DNA from: Tolypothrix sp. PCC 7910
GTDB lineage: Bacteria > Cyanobacteriota > Cyanobacteriia > Cyanobacteriales > Nostocaceae
NCBI RefSeq assembly: GCF_011769525.1
Contig: NZ_CP050440.1
Coordinates: forward strand, 3,659,501-3,723,500
DNA: 64,000 nt
Direction: 5' to 3'
The notes under the pieces were generated by a model that saw only the letters and a list, made by a program, of their open reading frames with translations, did no database searches and was not told the DNA's origin. A program made the position numbers and the translations under genes. Within the stretch, counting starts at the first letter, position 1. Every line of letters starts with the position of its first letter. Positions 29,494-36,383 of this stretch are shown piece by piece.

Positions 29494-30060
29494 TCATGAG
29501 TTCAGTTTTTCACAAGGATACCTCGGTCTAATACCAAAATACAGGTAGATGCGGCGAACCTGAGAAAGCCAAAGAGATATGATGAGGTTGGTAAGCATCT
29601 GGCTGATATGAGCGATGTAGTCATAGCAATCAATGCAATCAATTAAGTGAGAGCCTTTGTTAATGAAGGCTTTTACAAATTTCGCGATTAAGCTTTTACT
29701 TGCGAGTGCTGAGTCAGGTAAGTTCAGATGCTTTTTTGTCTTCATCGGATACGCTAGCGCGTGGCTTAGTTTCTGGCGAGTGTCCGAGAGGATTGCTTGC
29801 TTTTTTGTGAGCGAAACCTTCAGAATCAAGGTAGAAGCAACAGCTTCAACTTCTTGCTGAGTACTATTAGTGGTATCGGGTTGTTGAGTTCTGACTGAGT
29901 AAAAAGACCAGTTATTAGTCTCCAGTCTCTTACCCCCAGTCTCTAATTCTTTGACAACTAACCTGAAAAAATTGAGGCTAAACGCTTGTGGAGTGGGAGA
30001 AAGCTGGTTACTTTCAAATTGCTGATCTCCCTGAACTCTAAACGATAAATAGGAGCTCAT
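29494..30060 (-). CDS. Doubtful hypothetical protein
   Basis: 188 codons from an ATG at 30060, not recognised. Part of the N-terminal half (ELETGGKRLETNN) translates a sequence resembling the GGGACTGG-type intergenic repeats. The C-terminal part has Cys (LIDCIDCYDY) and a hydrophobic stretch (MLTNLIISLWLSQV). The overlapping divergent plus frame beginning at 30059 is not convincing either. This may be a real orphan gene or a fossil. Confidence 0.35.
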   Translation of the reverse strand: MSSYLSFRVQGDQQFESNQLSPTPQAFSLNFFRLVVKELETGGKRLETNNWSFYSVRTQQPDTTNSTQQEVEAVASTLILKVSLTKKQAILSDTRQKLSHALAYPMKTKKHLNLPDSALASKSLIAKFVKAFINKGSHLIDCIDCYDYIAHISQMLTNLIISLWLSQVRRIYLYFGIRPRYPCEKLNS

Positions 30061-30960
30061 GGCTAAATTTGGGCTTTTTAACGTAAAATTTATAACTTTA
30101 AATAGACAAGTACTTTCAGTACAAAAAAGACATGAATTTTTTCACTGTATGGATTGTGTCATTCCAACAGCCTCTGGAAAACGCAATTATTTGTGTTATG
30201 AATCACCAATTGCAGAGCTATCATTTTTCAGCGGCTTTTCCTTAGTGAAAGTTTCAAAAAATACCTTGTATAGTAATCCCTGTAAGAGTTGTGAAATTAC
30301 TCATTAAAATTTGGAACAGGGAATAGGACAGATTTACAAATGATTTATAGCTACTAGATATTTTTCAGCAAGTCTAAATCAATGGCTAATGTTCTCTTAA
30401 ATTAGACTTTGGCTATGATCACCAATATATAGTTCCTACTTTATCAAAATTTTACTTACTTTTTAATCAAAACCATTGATTTAGCTGCCCTTTTATTGTA
30501 TATAAGACTACGTAGCAAGAATGTAAAAAATTTATTGTACTTTATATGTAGAGATTTTTTACAACAAGCAGTTTAATTCATGGTAGTTTTTGCTACAAAA
30601 AATATTTAATAATAGATTTATCTTTAGGTAAAAAATGTTAACCGTGAACATAATTTTTTTGAGATTAGTATCCTGAATAACTTAGGCTGACAAGCTAGGA
30701 TCTTGTTAAGGCAAGATTTCTGAGTTCTAAAAAGGTTACATCCTTGTTAGTATTACTTACTCTTTTCTACTGCTTTAAGAAACACCCGGAAAATAAAACA
30801 ACAGATAAAAATACTTACGAAATCAGCTACAAGTAAAGTAGATTTCAAAACGCAAATAATAAAACGTATATTTTTTTCTGTATGTATATTTGATTGCAAA
30901 ATTTAAATTAGTTAATCAAAAATTAATACTGGTGGTATGGAAGATTGGGGAGATCGGAAC
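30061..30960. other. AT-rich intergenic region
   Basis: No convincing gene. A plus frame at 30059-30307 exists but has no family features. The remainder is AT-rich sequence without recognised motifs. Confidence 0.4.
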
Positions 30961-30989
30961 CCCCACGACCGCAGGGAGTGGGGATTAGG
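30961..30989 (-). repeat. 29-bp dispersed repeat, copy 1
   Basis: The reverse complement of this 29-bp stretch is identical to 44581-44609. The unit contains a CCCCAC/GTGGGG stem and is embedded in GGGGATT-type short repeats. Confidence 0.85.
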
Positions 30990-31084
30990 GAGAAATTACT
31001 CTGATAACTCAAAACTTAGCACGGGCTAAACGCCCCGCTACCGCTAACAGCACTCTCTATGCCCAATGCCCCATGCCCAATGCC

Positions 31085-33505
31085 CTAATAAACTAAGTAA
31101 ATTGCCCAGATAGCCATTGCGCGTAGGTAGGTGCTGGCGCGGAAGGTACCAGATGCGGTGATCGCTTCGGGTGTGCGGAATTGTAGTCCGTTGTCGTAAA
31201 TTTGCTGGACTACGGCTTGTGTTAAGCGCAATGCTTCGTCTTTCATTCCCATCTGTACGAGGAAAGCTGCTAGTCCAAAGTTGATACCTGTCCAGACTTC
31301 TAGGGGGTGGGTGGCTTTGGGGTTTTCTGGGGAACCATCAATGAGAACACCGTTTGCAGCACCGAATTGACCATTTTGGAACTTGAGGAAGCAAGCATCA
31401 TACACAGTTTTAAGTGCAGATAAGGCGCGATCGCTCGCTACAATATCCGGTAATCTCAACAACCTGGCATAAAATTGTCCGCATAGCTGATCCGCCATCA
31501 CTACTTCTGAACCACTCTCGCTATCCAGGCGGTAATATTGACCATTCCAGAGTTTTTCTTCGTAGATGGGACGAGATTGGTTTAACCAAGTTTCATATAT
31601 GGATTTTTGCGCTGCTAACTCTTCTGTGTTCTCTGCGCCTCTGCGGTTAGTTAATAAGATATCACTAATGGCGATCGCAGCTTCTAACGCCGCTAACCAC
31701 AAACCCCCGCAATATGCACTCACTCCTTGCAGTCGCCAATCATCAAAAGTCTGATCCGGCGCACCAGAGTTCTCGGGAATTCCATCCCCATCTAAATCAA
31801 AAGTCTTCAGGTAGTCGAGAGTTTGGACAATTGCATCCCAACAATCTGCAAGGAACTGCACATCATCAGCGCCCGTGAGCAGAAAATCTCGGTATACTTG
31901 CAACACGAAATCGCTGCCTAAATCTTTCCATAAATTGCAGTCTTGGTAACAGGTGTAGTTGGTTTTCTCCCAAACGTGCTCATTAGGTGCGCCTAAATCA
32001 TGGGGTGTTGCACCTGCAATTTTGCGAGATGCGGTTGTCGTGTCTGCGCCAATTGTATAGTAATAGCCAATTACACGTTGGCGATCGTCACTGTGGGGAA
32101 TCGCCCTGGCGAAAGCGCGCATTACTGACTTTTCCAGTTCGGGAAATAATATTAATAGAGCGAAAGAACCATATAATCGCACATCTAAACTTTCATACCA
32201 GCGATAATCTAAGCATTCCAGCACCGCAAATTGACCGATGGGATCGCGTTCTGAGGCTGAACTCCAGAGAGTACCACCACTAGTCAGGTCATAAAGCTCA
32301 TTAAATAGAGCCATTTTAAACCAAGCTGGTAAATCTTCTCGGTCGAGGATGGGTTGTTGCCAACTTTGAATCTGCGATCGCCAATTCTGATATTCTCTTA
32401 AAGCAACAGATGCGATCGCCCAAGCATTTTGACCATCTCTACCAAAAAAATCTGTATATCTGCGGTAATAGTTAATTCCTGCAGCAAATTCTGTTACCGG
32501 AAAATCCCAAGTTAAGACAAAGGGGAGTTCCAGTGATTCTCCTGGTTGCAGAGTAAAACGCAGTGCGATCGCTGCCCCGATTTGTGTATTATCTATTGCT
32601 GGCGTATCATCAACATGATTGGGCAAAGAACCATCTACTGCAAAGCTTTGCCACAACTCATCACCTGTACCGCTTGGATTCCAGCGCGTATGATAAAACA
32701 CTTCCACCTGGGGATGCTTCAAGGTTGCAATACACCAGCTACCATCACCTTCTTGCACAGGTGCGTTACCAGCAACCCGGGATAAAAAACAACCAAAGTG
32801 CTGCTCATTTTCCACTAATTGATTGTAATTACCTTGACTCTCGCCCAGGCGCGGCTGATATTCATAAACTGGGCTACCATCATCCCGAATTTTCACTTCC
32901 GGCGACTTCAAAGCATTAGTAAACCAGCCCACCATATTTTGCCAGGTGAGCATAATGCTGAGAGTAATAGGTGCATTCGTGGGATTATGGGCTTTCCAAA
33001 GGAATATCGCCACTGGGTAACTAGTTTCTTTGTAGTTATTTGCCCAAATCGGGGAAAACTGCTCACAACTTAGCTGTGCTTGGAAGACATTTTCGTAAAC
33101 AAACCAACTACGAGGATAGAGCGCATGATAATTCCCCGTATGAAAATTCTCCCCTGCTCCCCTACTTTCTGGATACCAGCGCCAAGCAGCTAAACTATTA
33201 TCCTCTGGTGCTTGGGTAGATAAAGCATAAGCTTGAGAAGATGAGCCATCAGACTCAAACACACTGAATTGACAGGCGGGGATATTCTCAAAAGTATGCT
33301 CTCCCCCGTCAATATGCCATAAATTAAAGTCTCCCCGAGAAGAACGACCAATACAACCAGCACCAAAGCCACCTAAAGGCATACCATGCCAAGGGCCATC
33401 ATCAATATTGCTAGCGTAGCGGACAGTATAGGGCTTATCCCAACCAAGACCAATGGGACGATTCCAAGTGTAAGAGGAAATTACGGAAGAGAGCAGGTTT
33501 GTCAT
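31085..33505 (-). CDS. GH116 family glycosidase (GBA2-like beta-glucosidase)
   Basis: 806 residues. Related to bile-acid beta-glucosidase/non-lysosomal glucosylceramidase GBA2: an N-terminal beta-sandwich domain (PLGGFGAGCIGRSSRGDFNL near residues 44-62; PVAIFLWKAHNPTNAPITLS) and a C-terminal alpha/alpha barrel. The catalytic pair by family analogy is nucleophile Glu403 in ALFNELYDLTSGGTLW and the acid/base Asp near 588 in APDQTFDDW. No signal peptide, so probably cytoplasmic. Such enzymes cleave beta-glucosides or glucosylated lipids; the cyanobacterial substrate is unknown. Stand-alone gene flanked by repeats. Confidence 0.92.
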   Translation of the reverse strand: MTNLLSSVISSYTWNRPIGLGWDKPYTVRYASNIDDGPWHGMPLGGFGAGCIGRSSRGDFNLWHIDGGEHTFENIPACQFSVFESDGSSSQAYALSTQAPEDNSLAAWRWYPESRGAGENFHTGNYHALYPRSWFVYENVFQAQLSCEQFSPIWANNYKETSYPVAIFLWKAHNPTNAPITLSIMLTWQNMVGWFTNALKSPEVKIRDDGSPVYEYQPRLGESQGNYNQLVENEQHFGCFLSRVAGNAPVQEGDGSWCIATLKHPQVEVFYHTRWNPSGTGDELWQSFAVDGSLPNHVDDTPAIDNTQIGAAIALRFTLQPGESLELPFVLTWDFPVTEFAAGINYYRRYTDFFGRDGQNAWAIASVALREYQNWRSQIQSWQQPILDREDLPAWFKMALFNELYDLTSGGTLWSSASERDPIGQFAVLECLDYRWYESLDVRLYGSFALLILFPELEKSVMRAFARAIPHSDDRQRVIGYYYTIGADTTTASRKIAGATPHDLGAPNEHVWEKTNYTCYQDCNLWKDLGSDFVLQVYRDFLLTGADDVQFLADCWDAIVQTLDYLKTFDLDGDGIPENSGAPDQTFDDWRLQGVSAYCGGLWLAALEAAIAISDILLTNRRGAENTEELAAQKSIYETWLNQSRPIYEEKLWNGQYYRLDSESGSEVVMADQLCGQFYARLLRLPDIVASDRALSALKTVYDACFLKFQNGQFGAANGVLIDGSPENPKATHPLEVWTGINFGLAAFLVQMGMKDEALRLTQAVVQQIYDNGLQFRTPEAITASGTFRASTYLRAMAIWAIYLVY

Positions 33506-33606
33506 CGCCTGATTATACAGCGTGCGGTTACGCTAATGAAGACTAGCGCGATGTACAATTTTTCTCAAGTCGTTTGTCGGAGTCTCAGACATAAATTATC
33601 CACCAG

Positions 33607-33669
33607 GTAGGGGCACGGCACCGATCAAATCTCTGCTTGAGCGAAAGTCTGTGGCAGCCGTGCCCTTAC
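33607..33669. repeat. REP-type element with GTAGGGGCACGGC inverted ends
   Basis: GTAGGGGCACGGC at the left and GCCGTGCCCTTAC at the right flank about 37 bp. It is the same end sequence as the REP palindromes near 34.6, 34.8, 35.2, 50.3 and 50.4 kb. Confidence 0.8.
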
Positions 33670-33863
33670 GATAAGGATATTGTTTATTTAAAAGACTTGA
33701 AATGCGATTGAAATTCTGATTGTATCTGTGGGCAACCTAAAATTACAGCTATTTTCTGGGAAATAGACCAAATTTGCCTGCAGCGCACAGCAATAATGTG
33801 CCGTGACAGCGTGGTTCAAAGAGGTGAAAACTGCTGTACGAAACATACCGGAGACTAATTTCT

Positions 33864-34337
33864 ATGTCCACAAGCCCAATTAGTGCCACACTCAAGCAAT
33901 CAGATAGAGATGATGTGTTGCAAGCGATCGCTACCATTAAAGACAAGCTACCATTTTTAATTGATTTAACTAACGAGGAGCGCAAAGCTTTACCCAAGAT
34001 GGGAGATAAAAGCCGCGCCTTTGTCAGTAAAGCATTAGAGGTGGCGACGCAGAATCCAGATTTCTTACCGCGATCGTTTGACCTGGATGAAATGCGGAAA
34101 GACGTACAATTGTTTGAGGCGTTATATCCTTTATTGCTATCGCTGTCGCAATTACATGAATTGGTAGATGATACATCTCTAGCGGTGGGTAGCGAAGCCT
34201 ATGCAGCCGCCTTACAAGTGTATAACTACGCCAAAGCTAGTGGACAAGGCGGTGGATTAGAGACAGTAGTTGACGAAATGGGACAAAGATTTGCCCGCAA
34301 ATCTCGGAAACCCAAGCCGGAAACAGCAGCATTGTAG
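33864..34337 (+). CDS. Conserved-type hypothetical protein
   Basis: 157 residues, all-helical by composition, not named. Begins MSTSPISATLKQSDRDDVLQ; the middle has PFLIDLTNEERKALPKMGD and FVSKALEVATQNPDFLPRSF, then FEALYPLLLSLSQLHELVDD, and a basic tail RKSRKPKPE. No signal or span. Codon use looks like the surrounding genes and the start ATG is clear, so this should be a real gene. It stands alone between repeat elements. Confidence 0.8.
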   Translation: MSTSPISATLKQSDRDDVLQAIATIKDKLPFLIDLTNEERKALPKMGDKSRAFVSKALEVATQNPDFLPRSFDLDEMRKDVQLFEALYPLLLSLSQLHELVDDTSLAVGSEAYAAALQVYNYAKASGQGGGLETVVDEMGQRFARKSRKPKPETAAL

Positions 34338-34600
34338 AAAATAACTCGGAAGTTGCACTTCAAAGGTGCAACGTTGCACATCAGAACTCGGAAGTTCGAG
34401 TAAATTACTCGGCGTTCCGAGTTCAGAACACGAAACTTCGAGATTGGAACAGCAACTTCCAAGATTCAAGGGTGAATGATGGTGAAAAAAAGGCGAATGT
34501 TTTCCCTTTGAACTCGAAATTTCATGCATTGAACAGCAACTTCCGAGTTTCAAAGGTGAATGATTGTGTAAAAAAGGTGAGTATTCCCCTTCAAATCATC
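34338..34600. repeat. Degenerate GAACTCGGAA-type repeats
   Basis: Scattered units such as CAGAACTCGGAAGTT, TCCGAGTTC and AACAGCAACTTCC follow the stop of 33864-34337. They are diverged relatives of the tandem array at 39245-39433 and of copies near 39520 and 40020. Confidence 0.75.
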
Positions 34601-34642
34601 TCTTGCTCAACAAGAAACATAAAACCCACACAAATATATTAC

Positions 34643-34819
34643 GTAGGGGCAAGGCGATGCCTTGCCCTCCAATAAATACGCATCAAAACCAATAATTTAT
34701 ATGTAATCATCCCGATATAAATCATCCTTTTAAATATTTAAAATATATATTGTAAAACAAAATAGTTATGCGTTGAGATGCCAAATGGGTTGGAGGGCAT
34801 GGCATTGCCATGCCCCTAC
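34643..34819. repeat. Inverted pair of REP palindromes upstream of the Y1 transposase
   Basis: Two 28-bp palindromic units, GTAGGGGCAAGGC...GCCCTCC (34643-34670) and the inverted GGAGGGCATGGC...CCCCTAC (34792-34819), flank about 120 bp of AT-rich DNA with further short inverted matches. The whole is a BIME/MITE-like unit directly upstream of the REP-associated transposase gene. Confidence 0.85.
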
Positions 34820-34894
34820 ATTATTGATATGGGTGAAGGTTAAAATTAGAAATTAAAATAAACAAATATTGCTAATAAACAAATATATAAATTA

Positions 34895-35491
34895 ATGCCT
34901 TATGATCCACAAAAACACCATCGCCGTTCTATTCGCTTGAAAGGGTACAATTACACCCAACCTGGTGCATACTTCATCACCATTTGCACCAAAGCACGGC
35001 AATGTTTATTTGGTAATGTGGTTAATGGCGAAATGCAATTAAATTCTTTAGGATATATTGCCTTTAACTACTGGCAAACAATACCCAAACATTTTCCCCA
35101 CATTGAATTAGATGCCTTTGTAGTCATGCCTAACCATCTTCACGGTATCTTAATTATCACCGAAAACACTGTAGGGGCAAGGCACTGCCTTGCCCTCAAT
35201 CAACATCTCGACCACAACCAAAAAAACTTCGGTCAACCTGTAAGAAGTTCTATATCTACAGTTATTGGTAGTTATAAAAGCGTTGTTAGCAAAAGCATAA
35301 ATATAATTTGGCAAACCCAAGGACAATCAATCTGGCAACGCAATTTTTACGAACACATTGGTAGAGAAGAAAAATCGGTAGATAACATTCGAGAATACAT
35401 TGCCAATAATCCCCAGCGTTGGGATGATGACCCAGAAAACACACGAAATAATTCTGATGTTCAAGATTACCTTTTCGATATACCTTTTTAA
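34895..35491 (+). CDS. REP-associated tyrosine transposase (Y1/HUH, RAYT)
   Basis: 198 residues. Single-strand-specific transposase related to IS200/IS605 TnpA and thought to mobilise REP palindromes. Present: the N-terminal RRSIRLKGYNYTQPGAYFIT, the metal-binding HUH motif His81-Leu-His83 in VVMPNHLHGILII, and the catalytic Tyr152 in WQRNFYEHIGREE with REYIANNPQRW after it. Residues 93-101 (VGARHCLAL) are encoded by a complete 27-bp REP-like palindrome, so a repeat has inserted in frame into a linker. All catalytic residues survive, so it may be active. REP units surround the gene. Confidence 0.93.
   Translation: MPYDPQKHHRRSIRLKGYNYTQPGAYFITICTKARQCLFGNVVNGEMQLNSLGYIAFNYWQTIPKHFPHIELDAFVVMPNHLHGILIITENTVGARHCLALNQHLDHNQKNFGQPVRSSISTVIGSYKSVVSKSINIIWQTQGQSIWQRNFYEHIGREEKSVDNIREYIANNPQRWDDDPENTRNNSDVQDYLFDIPF
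35171..35197. repeat. REP palindrome inside the transposase CDS
   Basis: 27 bp, exactly nine codons: GTAGGGGCAAGGC, CACT, then GCCTTGCCCTC. It matches the external copies at 34643 and 34792 and keeps the frame. Confidence 0.85.
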
Positions 35492-35552
35492 TTAAAAATT
35501 CTGTGTGATGTCATCAATATCAATAAAATTGGCTCTTCATTACCGCTTTGAT

Positions 35553-35798
35553 TCACCAATCCAAATCCTCATTGCATTCTTCGATTGGGGTTGCTAGTCC
35601 TTCTTTGATAGATTCTCGCATTCCAGGTATAGATAATAAGTAAAGAGTCTCCTGAATTGCAGACCAGTCTTTTTCAGCCAGCAAAATTGCATTACCACGT
35701 TCACCCTGAATGATTACGGGTTTACCCTGCTCTGCAACTTGGTCAATCAACTGTTGTAAATTGTTCTGAGCATCATTAACGGGAAGCGAAGACATCAT
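35553..35798 (-). CDS. Phd/YefM-type antitoxin, orphan
   Basis: 81 residues. Antitoxin of the Phd/YefM family: MSSLPVNDAQNNLQQLIDQV at the N-terminus and KPVIIQGERGNAILLAEKDW, the standard beta-strand block, then SAIQETLYLLSIPGMRESI, whose tail normally wraps a YoeB or RelE toxin. No toxin gene follows: the 60 bp downstream lead to the end of the convergent transposase gene. It is therefore a solitary antitoxin, or one whose partner was lost. Confidence 0.88.
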   Translation of the reverse strand: MMSSLPVNDAQNNLQQLIDQVAEQGKPVIIQGERGNAILLAEKDWSAIQETLYLLSIPGMRESIKEGLATPIEECNEDLDW

Positions 35799-35978
35799 AT
35801 TTTTTTAGCTCACGATTACTTTACTTTAGTTTATCTACGAACTTTATGAGCTTGCCTGATGGAAGTCATGGCTATACAAATAAAGCCCACAAAAGTGGAC
35901 TTCATTAAACCTGCAAAAGCAGTGTTTGTTCATATAGCTGCACTATTTATAGTGTCAGCAAGCAGGGAATTTTTAGAA

Positions 35979-36314
35979 TTATGGCTTCTTCTGCGCCAAA
36001 TTATACTTAACTTCGATTTCAAAATTACTTTCCGCCGAACCCTCAGTTAAAAACGGAATTCCCGTTTTCCCACCCAACTTGATACCAAATTTAACAGTGA
36101 CCTCTTCTGCGTCAGGTATATTCTTAAAAGCCCCGACAGCTAACTTGGCATAATTACGAATCTTGCTTTGAAATTCTTGAATTTTTACTGTAGGTAAAAT
36201 ATCACGGTATCCTGGTTCTTCATCTTCTGGAACCTCAGCAGTTTCCTTAGATTCCACATAAATTTCGTACTCTTGATCGTCATCTTTGACAATCAGCCTT
36301 TGCACTTCTGACAT
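35979..36314 (-). CDS. Trypco1-like (CU044_2847-type) small protein
   Basis: 111 residues. Reads as the trypsin-co-occurring domain 1 family: N-terminal RLIVKDDDQEYEIYVESKE strand pair, acidic linker VPEDEE, VKIQEFQSKIRNYAKLAVGA helix, and the FKNIPDAEEVTVKFGIKLGG and GIPFLTEGSAESNFEIEVKY strands. These small domains are known from predicted conflict and cell-death systems next to trypsin- or caspase-like proteases. Here it is divergently transcribed from the caspase-nSTAND-kinase fusion with about 70 bp between starts, which supports a joint role. Assigned from memory of the family, without a search. Confidence 0.75.
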   Translation of the reverse strand: MSEVQRLIVKDDDQEYEIYVESKETAEVPEDEEPGYRDILPTVKIQEFQSKIRNYAKLAVGAFKNIPDAEEVTVKFGIKLGGKTGIPFLTEGSAESNFEIEVKYNLAQKKP

Positions 36315-36383
36315 TTGGTAGCCTCAGTTAGTTTTTTGGTTGTTATTCTAGTACTATTACGTAAAAATGAACGCCACAGCGAT

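Noticed and set aside
30059-30307. 82-codon plus-strand frame
   Set aside because: No family features, and it overlaps the start of another doubtful frame; treated as chance.
30940-30990. tRNA-like text GATCGGAACCCCCACGACCGCAGG
   Set aside because: It resembles a T-arm but no acceptor or anticodon stems exist; it is the dispersed 29-bp repeat.
33864-34337. Membership of the caspase island
   Set aside because: Ordinary composition and no link to the defence-like genes; treated as a background gene.
35859-36050. 63-codon plus-strand frame
   Set aside because: It overlaps the Trypco1-like gene and contains a degraded hairpin repeat; no family features.
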